Assembly: GCA_015665455.1 (NCBI GenBank)
Contig: JADFAD010000003.1
Span: forward strand, 124,001 to 188,000
Direction of reading: 5' to 3'
Source: Oceanospirillaceae bacterium
GTDB taxonomy: Bacteria; Pseudomonadota; Gammaproteobacteria; Pseudomonadales; Litoribrevibacteraceae
DNA: 64,000 nucleotides
Shown: positions 7,379-17,564 of the stretch, piece after piece
Numbering within the stretch: the first letter of the stretch is position 1
How the letters are laid out: each line of letters starts with the position of its first letter
Notes under the pieces: generated by a model
What the model was told of the DNA's origin: nothing
Databases searched by the model: none
Seen by the model: the letters and a program-made list of their open reading frames with translations, nothing else
Program-made: the position numbers and the translations under genes

Positions 7379-10167
7379 GACCCGTTTACAATCACACGGA
7401 TGGCTTCAAGTTTAATCTGACAGCTGCTAATCGCTTGTTTACAAGCGGTTTGTTGTTCGGTTAATGCATCAATTTCTTCTTGTCGGACATTAGGGTTGAA
7501 TTTCTTTAATGCGATTAAACGATTGATTTCATGGCCTAGTACTTGATCTGCACGCTCGTTGGCTTCTTTTATCAATCCTGAGAGCTTACTTTTTGCTTGT
7601 TTTTCTGCAACTTGGAACACACTAAAGATCAAATCTTTCTGCGATTTAATGACTTCATGTCGAATCGCCTTACTGATTTTCTGACGATGCTCGTGTAGGT
7701 GTTTGTCCGTCAGGTATTCAGTAAAATCCCTGTTGTCATGTGACACAACGTGACGAATGACACTTTTAGGCATGAATCGGTAGCACTGGCTGGATTTAGA
7801 GGCTTGAACAACGGGCGTATGAAGGGTTTCAACATACAAGGTACCTGGCGCAAGGCGAGGGTCCTTCATTAAACTGAATGCAGCGTTTCCATAGTGATGA
7901 TCACATACCAAATCCATCACACCAGTCACCATCGGGTGTTCCCAAGTAAGGAAATTGAAATCCTCTCTTTCTAGTGCGCGATCTCTGTCGTATGTGACTG
8001 TAATTGGTTCATCGCTCACACCAGGGAAGTGATCCGTAAGCATCTGTTCACCAGCTTTAACAACCCAAGTACTGTCTGAATGGCGCTCACGATCAATACC
8101 AAAGCAATTGAACGCGGTATCCATGAACTTCTTAGGGTCATCAAACTCAAAGTCTTCAATGTCATGTACCATTTGTAATGCTTCAACAGGCTGACAAGAA
8201 TTAAGCTCGAGTAATCGGTCTCTACCCGATTCAATTTTAGCTTTGAGTTCTGCGTTTTCAGCAGAAGTTTCATCAATCAGTTGTTGAATACGATCATTAT
8301 TTTGACTTTGAACACATTCATCTAATTGTGTTTGAAAGTTCTGTATGAGTGCCTCTCCGGTTGCACAAGATTGACTGAACGCCCCCAGTCCTTCGTCATA
8401 CCAGCGTTTGTATATTTCTTGTATTGAATCTTTAAAGTAGGGGGTGTGTATTGTGATGTCTTCGGTTTGCCCAATACGATCTAGACGACCGATTCTTTGT
8501 TCAAGTAAATCAGGGTGAGCAGGCAGGTCAAACATTACAATATGGTGTGCAAACTGAAAGTTTCGGCCTTCACTGCCAATTTCAGAACAAATCAAAAGTT
8601 GCGCGCCTTCTTCCATATCAGAGAAGTAAGCAGCAGACCTATCTTGTTCGATAATGCTCATTCCTTCATGGAACGCTGTAGTTTTTAAGCCTTCTCTCAA
8701 ACGGAGATGCTCTTCTAGCGCAAGTGCCGTCTCAGCATGACGACAAATGATCAGCAACTTATCTTTTAAGTTTCGGTAGAGTTCAACTAAATAGCTAACG
8801 CGCGGGTCGATATCTATCCATTGAGACGCATCAATATCTGTCTCTGGCGTCAAAGATAGCTCGGAGTATAATTCCGGCTTTGGTAGCTCATGTTGCTCTA
8901 GGATTCGCTGTGGGAAGCCTTTGATGGCTGAACGCGTATTACGGAACAGAACTCTGCCTGTACCGTGATGATCAATTAAATGGTTAATCAGCTTTTGCTT
9001 ATTTTCACTTGTCTGATTCGTTTCAAATTCTTTAATTAGCTCTGAAAGAAACTCATCATCAGACATGCCATTAATTTTCTTCAATGTTTCTGAAGATACT
9101 TCTTCGCTGTCTACAAGGTCATTGATCGCTGAAGATATTTCGTAGTAATTATCTTCTTGAGTAATGAATTGCTCAAGATTATCAAATCGTTGTGGGTCTA
9201 GGAGGTGAAGACGCGCAAAGTGGCCTTCCACACCTAATTGCTCAGGTGTGGCCGTTAGCAGCAATAAACCTGATGCTTTTTCTGATAAGGCCTGAACATG
9301 CGAATATTCAGGACTGACTTCTGATTCAGACCAATGTAGGTGATGCGCTTCATCGACAACCAATAAGTCCCAGTCAGCAGCGAGAGCTGAATCTAATATT
9401 TCTTGTTCATGCCAAAGTTTATTAGAAATTAGAATTAACTGATTTTGCTCAAAAGCGTCAGGTTCAAGTGCTCTTTCTTTATCATATACACTGAAGTGAA
9501 GGTTGAACTTTCGAAGCATTTCTACCAACCACTGATGAACCAAGGTATCAGGCACAGAAATCAGAACTCGGCTTGCTCTGCCGTTCACTAACTGTTGGTG
9601 AATGATTAAACCTGCTTCAATGGTTTTCCCTAAACCCACTTCATCAGCAAGTAAGACTCGTGGGCAAGGGCGGTTAGCAACGTTGTTAGCGATAAAGAAT
9701 TGATGTGGCGTCAGTGAAATTCTGGGCCCCATTAAACCGAAATAATCGGCTTGTTCCAGTCGTTCACGTTCAATAAGACTTTTATAGCGAAGATGGAACC
9801 ACTGGCTGCCATCGATGTTTCCAGCCGCTAATCGTTCCCAAGGTGCATTCAGCGAGACCTGATCCCCGATTTCTAATTCAGGCATAGGCCTTAATTCACC
9901 GTCTTTATCTTCTGCTAGGTAAATCAGTAGACCATTGTTGTCTGTAACTTCTGTGACTTTGTATTCGTTGCCTTCTCGGTCTGAAAAGGTGTCACCAACT
10001 TTATAGGTAATTCTGGATAAGGGCGCGTTATTTGACGCGTATGTCCGGCGTTCTTCAGCGGCGGGGAAGAAAATTTCGACCATGCGATGGTCAACTTGCG
10101 TGATAATACCTAAACCTAATTCTAATTCTGTCGTACTTAAATACCGTTGGCCAACTGAAAAACTCAT
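7375..10167 (-). CDS. rapA: RNA polymerase-associated ATPase RapA (HepA)
   Basis: 930 residues, a little short of the usual 968 of E. coli RapA. SWI2/SNF2-type ATPase that binds RNA polymerase and recycles it from stalled or post-termination complexes. N-terminal Tudor-like region (residues 1-110, beginning FSVGQRYLSTTELELGLG), Walker A LADEVGLGKTIEAG near 172-185, DEAHHL near 270, then the helicase C-lobe with SEIGSEGRNFQFAHHIVMFD and arginine-finger block QRIGRLDRIGQ. The C-terminal RapA-specific region is present. Monocistronic, with an ATG preceded by gagatgaggtaa. Confidence 0.96.
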   Translation of the reverse strand: MSFSVGQRYLSTTELELGLGIITQVDHRMVEIFFPAAEERRTYASNNAPLSRITYKVGDTFSDREGNEYKVTEVTDNNGLLIYLAEDKDGELRPMPELEIGDQVSLNAPWERLAAGNIDGSQWFHLRYKSLIERERLEQADYFGLMGPRISLTPHQFFIANNVANRPCPRVLLADEVGLGKTIEAGLIIHQQLVNGRASRVLISVPDTLVHQWLVEMLRKFNLHFSVYDKERALEPDAFEQNQLILISNKLWHEQEILDSALAADWDLLVVDEAHHLHWSESEVSPEYSHVQALSEKASGLLLLTATPEQLGVEGHFARLHLLDPQRFDNLEQFITQEDNYYEISSAINDLVDSEEVSSETLKKINGMSDDEFLSELIKEFETNQTSENKQKLINHLIDHHGTGRVLFRNTRSAIKGFPQRILEQHELPKPELYSELSLTPETDIDASQWIDIDPRVSYLVELYRNLKDKLLIICRHAETALALEEHLRLREGLKTTAFHEGMSIIEQDRSAAYFSDMEEGAQLLICSEIGSEGRNFQFAHHIVMFDLPAHPDLLEQRIGRLDRIGQTEDITIHTPYFKDSIQEIYKRWYDEGLGAFSQSCATGEALIQNFQTQLDECVQSQNNDRIQQLIDETSAENAELKAKIESGRDRLLELNSCQPVEALQMVHDIEDFEFDDPKKFMDTAFNCFGIDRERHSDSTWVVKAGEQMLTDHFPGVSDEPITVTYDRDRALEREDFNFLTWEHPMVTGVMDLVCDHHYGNAAFSLMKDPRLAPGTLYVETLHTPVVQASKSSQCYRFMPKSVIRHVVSHDNRDFTEYLTDKHLHEHRQKISKAIRHEVIKSQKDLIFSVFQVAEKQAKSKLSGLIKEANERADQVLGHEINRLIALKKFNPNVRQEEIDALTEQQTACKQAISSCQIKLEAIRVIVNGS

Positions 10168-10365
10168 AAATTACCTCATCTCTATTCAGGCGCGACATTC
10201 TAACGGCTAATTAGCTGATATCAATCATCGTTTACAAAGTTTTGTAATTTTGAAACTATATTAAGGCCACAGGATTCAACTTTAGATTAAAAAAGCCAAA
10301 TATGCGCTCAAAAACTAGTCCTTAAACTCGAAGTTAAAGCGGCTAAATCAGCCTTGGAGATATCG

Positions 10366-10914
10366 TTGCTAATTCATATAACGAAAAGCTTATTGCCGTA
10401 TCTTGGTGAGCGATTACAAAAAGACAAAGAAAACCATGCCTCTCTCGTGGGTAGAGCTAATGAAATGGGTGATCAATGGCAATGGCATGCACACCGATTC
10501 CCGTATGGTGAGTCTTGCTGTGTTCTTGTTTGTCACGATTCAACAGGGTTTATTTTGGCCCTAGCTGGCATTGAACTGCCTGATTACAACTGCATAAATG
10601 ACATAATCAAAGATACGTTGATGGGTTCCATTGAAGATTTGGGGTTCACTCCAGCTCAATCAAAAAAAATAGGGTTGAAAGCAGGGCCTGTTATCTATGA
10701 TGACCAATCAGCCGTTAAAGTAAAAGAAATGTTGAGTGTTGCTTGGCAGGACCTTAGAAACCTTCTGGTCGATAGGCCTAATTTATTGCTTTGGAATCCC
10801 TTAAGAATAAATGAACTTATTAATGAGAGAATTATAAAAAAGGACGACCAATGGAGTCGTCCTGATTCGTTGTTTAAAACGTTCCTTGAGGAACGTTTAA
10901 AGTCAATGCCTTAA
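10366..10914 (+). CDS. Uncharacterised protein, about 182 aa
   Basis: No ATG is available. A TTG at 10366 is chosen because TTGGAGA (10354-10360) is then a ribosome-binding site 5 bp upstream; the longer frame would use that same TTG at 10354 as start. The protein is soluble, with VLVCHDSTGFILALAGIELPDY near residues 50-72 and an Asp/Trp-rich C-terminal half (QWSRPDSLFKTFLEERL). No recognised domain. Divergent to rapA and convergent with msrAB. Confidence 0.65.
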   Translation: MLIHITKSLLPYLGERLQKDKENHASLVGRANEMGDQWQWHAHRFPYGESCCVLVCHDSTGFILALAGIELPDYNCINDIIKDTLMGSIEDLGFTPAQSKKIGLKAGPVIYDDQSAVKVKEMLSVAWQDLRNLLVDRPNLLLWNPLRINELINERIIKKDDQWSRPDSLFKTFLEERLKSMP

Positions 10915-10935
10915 GCAACTAGCGTCACCGATGAA

Positions 10936-12108
10936 TTAACGACTTGCTGTTTTAAACAAGTCACTGTATTCCTCATACCCTTGGCTGACCAGTTCGTCTG
11001 AAGGTACAAACCTAAGTGAAGCTGAGTTGATACAGTAACGTAAACCTGTGGGTGCAGGTCCATCAGAGAAAACATGGCCTAAGTGTGAATCCCCGTACTT
11101 GCTTCGAACCTCCGTTCTCGGAAATACGAGCTTGAAATCGGTCTTTTCAACGACGTATTTATCATTGATAGGCTGACTGAAGCTCGGCCACCCAGTTCCT
11201 GATTTATACTTGTCGGTTGAGGAGAAAAGGGGCTCACCAGAGACGATATCAACGTAAATACCGCTCTTTTTGTTATCCCAGTATTCATTCTCAAAAGGAC
11301 GTTCAGTACCTTCTTTTTGAGTGACTCGATACTGAAGTGCCGTTAATGACTGCTTAATTTCAGCGTCAGACGGCTTGCTGTAAGATTTGGAGATGGTTTT
11401 AACGTCTGAATTTGAAGCATCAGTGTTAACGTCTTTATGATTTAAAATATCAGATATTGTCTTGGGGTTTGTTAAACGATCTTCTCCCCATATCTTGTCT
11501 AAGTATTGATCACGGCCTGAGTTATAACGGTAATACTTATATCTCAGAGGATTCTTTTTATAATAATCCTGGTGATAGTCTTCCGCAGGCCAGAACTTGT
11601 CAAATGCAATCAGCTCTGTATCAATTGGCTTCTTAAACAGCTTGGTTTGCGTTAAATCATCAATAGACTCTTTTGCTAGCTCAAGCTGTTGTTGTGAATG
11701 GTAGAAGACTGCAGGACGGTATTGAGGGCCACGATCTACGAATGAACCAGCTGAATCCGTGGGGTCAATATGACGCCAAAATTGATCAAGCACCCCTTGA
11801 TAATTAACAACGGAAGGATCATAAGTCACTTGAATGACTTCAATGTGGCCGGACGCTCCTGAGGACACTTGTCTGTACGTCGGGTTTTCAGACGATCCTC
11901 CAGAGTAACCGGACACAACTTCAATAACACCCGGTAACTTCTCTAGATCTGATTCAGTACACCAAAAACAACCACCTGCTAAGGTAGCCACTTTATATTG
12001 TTTTTCCGAATCAGATAGTTCCTTTTTATCTGAATCCATTGGATTAGAGAAAACCCAAACAGGTATTGCTAAAGCGAACGCACCTGCGGCAGTAATCCAT
12101 TTATTCAT
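10936..12108 (-). CDS. msrAB: Bifunctional peptide methionine sulfoxide reductase MsrA-MsrB, exported
   Basis: 390 residues with an N-terminal signal ([19 protein letters not shown]), so a periplasmic repair enzyme. The MsrA domain (about residues 42-200) has GGCFWCTE, whose first Cys reduces Met-S-sulfoxide, with the GYSGG and YHQDY motifs. The MsrB domain (about 255-380) has [17 protein letters not shown] and the catalytic Cys in [11 protein letters not shown], reducing the R form. The MsrB domain shows no CxxC zinc pairs, and Thr stands where some MsrB have the resolving Cys (SGCGWPSF). Fusions of this order are known in Neisseria PilB and many marine bacteria. Single-gene unit. Confidence 0.93.
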   Translation of the reverse strand: MNKWITAAGAFALAIPVWVFSNPMDSDKKELSDSEKQYKVATLAGGCFWCTESDLEKLPGVIEVVSGYSGGSSENPTYRQVSSGASGHIEVIQVTYDPSVVNYQGVLDQFWRHIDPTDSAGSFVDRGPQYRPAVFYHSQQQLELAKESIDDLTQTKLFKKPIDTELIAFDKFWPAEDYHQDYYKKNPLRYKYYRYNSGRDQYLDKIWGEDRLTNPKTISDILNHKDVNTDASNSDVKTISKSYSKPSDAEIKQSLTALQYRVTQKEGTERPFENEYWDNKKSGIYVDIVSGEPLFSSTDKYKSGTGWPSFSQPINDKYVVEKTDFKLVFPRTEVRSKYGDSHLGHVFSDGPAPTGLRYCINSASLRFVPSDELVSQGYEEYSDLFKTASR

Positions 12109-12191
12109 TCCATACCCCTCAAACTAAATTAATTCAATGTGACTAAACATATGACATTAACTTAGTAAAAAGGTTGCAGGGTAAGAAAAAG

Positions 12192-12830
12192 TTAATGTAA
12201 GAATTCAGCTCGAGTCGTACCGTTAGACTTGAATGATCCACCCAACGCAGTAGTTTCTGTCGTTGAGTTTACATCTCTTACGCCACGAGACTTAACACAA
12301 TAGTGAGTTGCCTCGATGGTGACAGCAACGTTTTTAGTTTCGAGCAATACCTGTAGTGCTATTAATACCTGTTGCGTCAGCCGCTCTTGAACTTGCGGTC
12401 GTTGAGCGAAGAAACGGACGATGCGATTTATCTTAGATAGACCGATGATTTTTTGTTCAGGGATGTAAGCCACTTTGGCAACCCCGTCGATAGTAACAAA
12501 ATGATGTTCACAGGTTGATGTTAGATTGATGTCTTTTACTTTGATCATCTCCTCAACATTCATTTTGTTTTCGATAAGAGATATCTTAGGGAAGTGCTCG
12601 TAATCAAGGCCTGAGAATACTTCTTCCACGTACATCTTAGCAATGCGGTGCGGCGTCTCAATCAAACTGTCATCGCTGAGGTCAAGACCTAAAGTTCCTA
12701 CAATTTCAGTCATTAACGACTTTATTCTCTCATATTTCTGTTGATCACTTAGCCCGGTGTCAATTAATGGAGTTTCCAATCCATGCTCCAATAGGGCTTT
12801 ACGAACAATGCGAGCTTCTTCAGAAATCAT
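12192..12830 (-). CDS. folE: GTP cyclohydrolase I
   Basis: 212 residues, normal for FolE, converting GTP to dihydroneopterin triphosphate, the first step of folate synthesis. Zinc ligands are visible in STCEHHF near residues 105-111 and in [10 protein letters not shown] near 177-186 (Cys); active-site [23 protein letters not shown] is intact. ATG preceded by ccccgatg region on the minus strand without strong SD. Single gene, divergent to the srmB-like helicase. Confidence 0.96.
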   Translation of the reverse strand: MISEEARIVRKALLEHGLETPLIDTGLSDQQKYERIKSLMTEIVGTLGLDLSDDSLIETPHRIAKMYVEEVFSGLDYEHFPKISLIENKMNVEEMIKVKDINLTSTCEHHFVTIDGVAKVAYIPEQKIIGLSKINRIVRFFAQRPQVQERLTQQVLIALQVLLETKNVAVTIEATHYCVKSRGVRDVNSTTETTALGGSFKSNGTTRAEFLH

Positions 12831-13025
12831 CGGGGTCTCCGTGTGATGATAGTCAGGCGTGATTTAGGGCGTGAATTACAAATTAGTTTCAATATTGTGA
12901 ATTTTAACAAACTAATTATCAATATCGAATGTGTTTAATAAAACAATCAACCACTTCAGAAGCGATATGATTACAGAGATCGCCTTAATTATGGTAAAGT
13001 CCCGCTTTTTAAACTGGTGCCCAAT

Positions 13026-14327
13026 ATGTTCTCTGACCTACAACTTTCACCTGAATTGCTTCTGGCAATACAGAAAATGGGTTTTGAATCTCCAACTAAA
13101 ACTCAGACCCTTGCAATTCCAGCCATGTTAGAGGGGAGAGATGTAGTAGTCACAGCGTCAACGGGGACAGGTAAAACCCTAAGTTTCTTGGCACCGGCAC
13201 TGAATAAAATACTTGAGAATAACGAATTTCTTGAGCAACCAAAGAAAGGTCAAAGAGTTCAGACTATTGTATTATCTCCAACTCGGGAATTAGCGAGCCA
13301 GATTGCCGCTGTCTGTGAGCAGTTGATGGAGTTTACCGACCTTAATGTGTGTGATTTGATTGGTGGCGAAGACTTTAAAGTTCAACAAAAAGTATTAAAT
13401 AGATTCCCAGATGTTGTCATTGCAACGCCGGGTCGTTTGCTTGAACACCTTGACGCTAACTCTCTAAGTATTAAGGAAGTATCCACTGTAATCCTAGATG
13501 AAGCGGATAGATTGTGTGACCTTGGGTTTAACGATGACTTAATGGCCATTTTGGGTCACTTAGATGAAGCTCAAGTTGAAAGTGACATAGACTGCCAAAC
13601 GGTTATGTTTTCAGCTACGACCACAGGCCGAACACGTAAGTTAGCAGAACAGGTTTTGGATACCCCTAACATCCTGACGATCAATACTCGTCGAGATCAA
13701 AAAGACAACATTAGACAGCAACTGGTATTGGCTGATGATGAAAGGCATAAATTAAAACTGTTGGTTTGGTTGTTAGAAAACGAAACCTTTGAACGAGCCA
13801 TGGTTTTTGTTAACACAAAAACGCAAGCCGACAATTTATGCGGTAAGTTAAGATACCATAAACAGCGCTCAGCAGTGCTTCACAGTGACATGAAGCAAAG
13901 TGTAAGAGAAGGTACATTAAAAGCCTATTCTGAAGGCCGAGTTGACGTTCTAGTGGGCACAGACTTAGCGGCTAGAGGACTCGACATTGAAGATGTGGAT
14001 CTTGTTGTTAACTTTGATATGGCGCGCAAGGGTGACGACTACACCCATAGGATTGGGCGTACAGGGAGAGCAAATAAAGATGGCCAATCATTTGTGTTAA
14101 TTATGCCAAATGAGTGGAACTTGATGTCTTCGATCGAACGTTATTTGAAAATAAGATTTGAGTTAAAAGTAATTAAAGAGCTTGTTGGTCTATTCAAGGG
14201 ACCAAAAAAGATAAAAGCGTCGGGTAAAGCCGCAGGCACTAAGAAAAAGAAGAAAAAAGTCATTGATGCTAAATCAAAGAAAAAGCCTAAGAAGAAAGGG
14301 CCAGGAAAGAAAATAGTTAAGAAGTAG
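13026..14327 (+). CDS. srmB: DEAD-box RNA helicase, SrmB-like
   Basis: About 433 residues. The ATG at 13026 (MFSDLQLSPELL) matches the usual SrmB N-terminus better than the GTG at 13017. Q motif GFESPTKTQ, Walker A ASTGTGKT near residues 45-52, PTRELA, DEAD (LDEADRLCD near 163), SAT, and C-lobe motifs TDLAARGLDIEDV and HRIGRTGRA are all present. The C-terminal tail is extremely lysine-rich (GTKKKKKKV, KSKKKPKKKGPGKK), an RNA-tethering extension. SrmB-type enzymes aid large ribosomal subunit assembly and cold growth. Could alternatively be another RhlE/SrmB-group paralog. Confidence 0.88.
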   Translation: MFSDLQLSPELLLAIQKMGFESPTKTQTLAIPAMLEGRDVVVTASTGTGKTLSFLAPALNKILENNEFLEQPKKGQRVQTIVLSPTRELASQIAAVCEQLMEFTDLNVCDLIGGEDFKVQQKVLNRFPDVVIATPGRLLEHLDANSLSIKEVSTVILDEADRLCDLGFNDDLMAILGHLDEAQVESDIDCQTVMFSATTTGRTRKLAEQVLDTPNILTINTRRDQKDNIRQQLVLADDERHKLKLLVWLLENETFERAMVFVNTKTQADNLCGKLRYHKQRSAVLHSDMKQSVREGTLKAYSEGRVDVLVGTDLAARGLDIEDVDLVVNFDMARKGDDYTHRIGRTGRANKDGQSFVLIMPNEWNLMSSIERYLKIRFELKVIKELVGLFKGPKKIKASGKAAGTKKKKKKVIDAKSKKKPKKKGPGKKIVKK

Positions 14328-14366
14328 TAAGCCCTCAGAGAGAGCTTAATTTAAACGTGACCTGAG

Positions 14367-14969
14367 TTACGAAGGAAAGGTCTGCACAAAGGCGGGCCTT
14401 TTACTTATTTTCTCAACGTATTCAGCTAAGGCAGGGTAAGATAATTTCCATTTCTGTTCTGGAAATCGAAATTCAAACCAATCAAGAAAGCTTACGACGG
14501 CGATATCTGCGACACTAAAAGCGTTGTGACAAAAATACGGTTTATTATCTAACTTAGCCTCCAGCGAGGCTAACCCTGCATTAATTTTCTGTTGCTGCCG
14601 ATCTATCCAATCCTGTTCTTGTTTATCTTCAGCTCGTTTCTTTTCAAGAAAAATGATAATTGCTGCTTCGCACACACCATCAGCAAGTGCTTCAATCTGC
14701 TTAACCTGAACCGCTTGTAGTTTATTATCCGGTATCAGCCTAGTCGCGGAATCCTTGGTCTCTAAGTAATCTACAATCACAGAAGAGTCGGTCCAGACTT
14801 GCCCTTTATCTACAAGAGCAGGAACTTTCCCTAAAGGATTGTAGTTGCCTACGTCAGTGTCTGCGTCCCAAGGAATGGATTCATGCAATTCAAAGTCTAA
14901 TTTCTTCTCTATTAGGGCTATACGTATTTTACGTGCAAAGGGACTTGTAAGGGATGCAACTAATTTCAT
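14367..14969 (-). CDS. Glutathione S-transferase family protein
   Basis: 200 residues: thioredoxin-like N-terminal domain (LVASLTSPFARKIRIAL with a Ser in the usual catalytic region, then NPLGKVPALVD containing the cis-Pro and DSSVIVDYLE glutathione-binding motif) and a helical C-terminal domain with FSVADIAVVSFLDW. Similar to the stringent-starvation/YibF-type bacterial GSTs. Cytosolic detoxification or disulfide chemistry; substrate unknown. Followed 22 bp upstream on the same strand by a small membrane protein gene. Confidence 0.88.
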   Translation of the reverse strand: MKLVASLTSPFARKIRIALIEKKLDFELHESIPWDADTDVGNYNPLGKVPALVDKGQVWTDSSVIVDYLETKDSATRLIPDNKLQAVQVKQIEALADGVCEAAIIIFLEKKRAEDKQEQDWIDRQQQKINAGLASLEAKLDNKPYFCHNAFSVADIAVVSFLDWFEFRFPEQKWKLSYPALAEYVEKISKRPAFVQTFPS

Positions 14970-14991
14970 ACTGGGTCCTAACTGATCAGGG

Positions 14992-15270
14992 TTATCTATT
15001 ATTCCAGATTTTTGCGACCGCTCGATCCGTGCCGAGTAAGCCTACCACCAAGCCAACGGTACTCAAGGAGCCAAAAACGACTACGGGTATGTAATAACCC
15101 GGATCAGCCCCCTTAGGGATTAAATAGACAACAAGTGCCATTAAGAAGAAAAATACAGAACTGATAAATATTAATATTTTTCTATTGAGAGGTTTGTATT
15201 CATAGGGTTCATTTTCGGATTCAAAAATATTTAAGATTGGACTGAACAGTTTTCTTAGTGTTGTCTTCAT
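14992..15270 (-). CDS. Small two-span membrane protein
   Basis: 92 residues, with two hydrophobic helices (ILIFISSVFFFLMALVVYLIP and YIPVVVFGSLSTVGLVVGLLG) separated by a short KGADPGY turn; charged cytoplasmic ends. Likely inner membrane. No family recognised. Same strand as the GST gene, 22 bp apart, so probably co-transcribed. Confidence 0.65.
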   Translation of the reverse strand: MKTTLRKLFSPILNIFESENEPYEYKPLNRKILIFISSVFFFLMALVVYLIPKGADPGYYIPVVVFGSLSTVGLVVGLLGTDRAVAKIWNNR

Positions 15271-15837
15271 TATAAGTTGTGATTCTTCAGCTGAAATAAT
15301 TATTGATGAGTATATTTCCGGTGAGATTTTAAATCCATGATTACATTCCTTTCTACACTGAAAGCCTTCACGTAAACGCTTAACGACTTAGATCTAACAT
15401 GAATAAGGTATGCTAAACCCTTGTTATATAATGACTAACTTCCTTAGAGTAATTATTCAAGTTAATCACTATTTATAAAACAAACATATCCGACTGATCA
15501 CTTCGTCTTTTTGCTCAGATCAAACGCTCCAGACCATTAAATGTTACAAAAGTTTACATTGTGTTTTGTGTAATCATAGGACTTTGCGTTCTGATTTGAC
15601 GCATTTAAATCACTATAAAAAGAATAGTAGGCTAAATACTCACAAGCGCCTATGGTTACTGTAGTCATTCAAATTCTTTAGTGTAAATACTCTAAGTGTT
15701 TACGGCGTCAAAATTCAACAAAGTGTCGTAACTTTGTAATTGAATGGTATTGGTTAACATGGTTCTATTTACACAAAGTTACACATTATTCAGCGGAAGA
15801 ATGCGAATAGAATTCAAATATTGAGGGAAGTGAAGAA
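15271..15837. promoter_or_regulatory. Long AT-rich leader of the acyl reductase gene with inverted repeats
   Basis: No gene in this 567-bp stretch. It is rich in gtgtaa/ttacac words: a 7-6-7 inverted repeat acaaagt-gtcgta-actttgt at 15718-15737, a related acacaaagttacaca at about 15771-15785, and gtttacattgtgttttgtgtaa near 15552. These look like repeated operators for a transcription factor controlling the acyl reductase. A gaggga ribosome site precedes the ATG at 15838. The regulator is unknown; a FadR/TetR-type fatty-acid regulator would fit, as inference. Confidence 0.45.
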
Positions 15838-17427
15838 ATGAGCAATAAAGAAGGGTCGGTGATCAATAAAGAACTTTCCGGTAAACACGTATTAATTACG
15901 GGTTGTACTGGTTTTCTTGGTAAAGTTTTATTAGAAAAGCTTCTCAGGTCTGTACCTGATATTGCAGGTATTCACTTACTTATGCGTGGAAGTAAAAAGT
16001 TCTCATCCGTAAGAGAACGCTTTGATGCAGAAATTGCTAGTTCAACCGTCTTTAATCACCTTCGTACTGAAGATGCCGCAGGATTCGAAAACCTTTGCGA
16101 CGAAAAAGTTCATGTGATCTCAGGTGAATTAACGCAACCAAATTTTGGTTTAGCTGATGATGAATTCCAAACCTTAGCTAACAACTTGGATATGATCGTT
16201 AATTCAGCGGCCAGCGTTAATTTTAGAGAAGAGCTCGATAAAGCAATCACTATCAATACCCTTTGCTTGAATAATATTATTGCCTTGTCAGAAGCGGGTA
16301 ACAATATCCCTGTTGTTCAAGTATCAACATGCTATGTTCATGGGTTCAATACTGGCGACATTTACGAAGAAACAAAAGCCCCAGCAGGTCGTTCTATTCC
16401 TCGTAATACTCTTGGTCAATATCAAATTGAAAGTACAATCCAGAAGCTTCAAAAGAAAATATCTAAAGTTAAAGAGAAAGCAAAATCAAAAGGGCATTTA
16501 TCTAAGCTACTCATTGATTTAGGCATTGAAGAGGCTCATAAATACGGTTGGAACGACACCTATACATTTACAAAGTGGATGGGTGAGCAGCTACTGATCG
16601 AAAACTTAACAAATAAGTCGTTGGCCATCGTTCGACCTGCAATTATTGAGAGCACAATGTCAGGCCCTCAACCGGGTTGGATCGAAGGTGTTAAAGTCGC
16701 GGATGCTATTATTTTTGCTTACGCTCGAGGCAAGATTGCAATGTTCCCTGGTGATGCCAATGGTGTCATTGATATTATTCCTGCTGACCTTGTAGCGAAC
16801 TCAATTATTCTTGCAATGACTAAAACATTTAAGAACCCGGGTCATACAAATATCTATCAGAGCTGCAGCAGTGGTTCAAATCCCGCTCGAATTGGTCAGC
16901 TTCGCGATTATATGGTTGATGAGGGGACGGCAAATTTTGAAGCGTACCCAAAACTGTTCAAAGGTAAGCGCCCAGCGGACTATTTCCCACTTGCACCTCA
17001 AGCCGCATTTGATAATGCAATGAAGGCAGTTCAGTTACCATTGGATATGGCTCAACGAGCAAGGTCCATATTAGGTATGGAAGACCAGAAATGGGGTTTC
17101 CATAAAAATATTGATACGGCGGCTAAACTATCGACTGTTTTTGCATTCTACTCACAACCAAAATACAAGTTCCATAACGGTAAGCTTTTAGCGCTAGCTG
17201 AAGAGCTTGGTGTGGCTGGTGACAGTGAATTTATTGTAGACCCTGCACTTATCGACTGGAAAAAGTACTTTGGTAAGACGCACATTGCAGGCCTTGAGAA
17301 ATACGCTTTGGTTGATAAATCAACCAAGCCTGGATCAAAATCAGAAACAGCTAAAGTTAAGAGTTTATTTACCAATAAATCAAAACCAGCACAAGAAACG
17401 AAGAAAGATATAAAAGCGGCAGTTTAA
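15838..17427 (+). CDS. Fatty acyl-CoA/acyl-ACP reductase, alcohol-forming (Marinobacter FAR-like)
   Basis: 529 residues; Rossmann NAD-binding-4/male-sterility architecture. Cofactor motif TGCTGFLGKVLLEKLL near residues 21-36, NSAASVNFREELDKA near 121-135, the active-site region with YTFTKWMGEQLL (YxxxK) near 241-252, and VRPAIIE. Close in order and wording to the roughly 510-residue Marinobacter reductase that makes fatty alcohols from acyl-CoA or aldehydes for wax esters. A C-terminal sterile domain (PKYKFHNGKLLALAEEL) is present. Monocistronic with a terminator at 17460-17487. Implies fatty alcohol or wax ester synthesis, provided a wax synthase exists elsewhere. Confidence 0.9.
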   Translation: MSNKEGSVINKELSGKHVLITGCTGFLGKVLLEKLLRSVPDIAGIHLLMRGSKKFSSVRERFDAEIASSTVFNHLRTEDAAGFENLCDEKVHVISGELTQPNFGLADDEFQTLANNLDMIVNSAASVNFREELDKAITINTLCLNNIIALSEAGNNIPVVQVSTCYVHGFNTGDIYEETKAPAGRSIPRNTLGQYQIESTIQKLQKKISKVKEKAKSKGHLSKLLIDLGIEEAHKYGWNDTYTFTKWMGEQLLIENLTNKSLAIVRPAIIESTMSGPQPGWIEGVKVADAIIFAYARGKIAMFPGDANGVIDIIPADLVANSIILAMTKTFKNPGHTNIYQSCSSGSNPARIGQLRDYMVDEGTANFEAYPKLFKGKRPADYFPLAPQAAFDNAMKAVQLPLDMAQRARSILGMEDQKWGFHKNIDTAAKLSTVFAFYSQPKYKFHNGKLLALAEELGVAGDSEFIVDPALIDWKKYFGKTHIAGLEKYALVDKSTKPGSKSETAKVKSLFTNKSKPAQETKKDIKAAV

Positions 17428-17459
17428 ACCGCATTTCAGTTAAACAAATCGTTACCAAG

Positions 17460-17487
17460 AACCTCGCAAATTGCGGGGTTTTTTTAT
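17460..17487 (+). terminator. Rho-independent terminator of the acyl reductase gene
   Basis: Stem aacctcgcaa / ttgcggggtt followed by seven T, 33 bp after the stop codon. Confidence 0.85.
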
Positions 17488-17564
17488 GCTTTCAATCTTA
17501 CTACTCGACTTAAGCTGTGTAATAATGCGCGCTTTCGTCCGTTTGACAAAGTTGGAATACAGTT

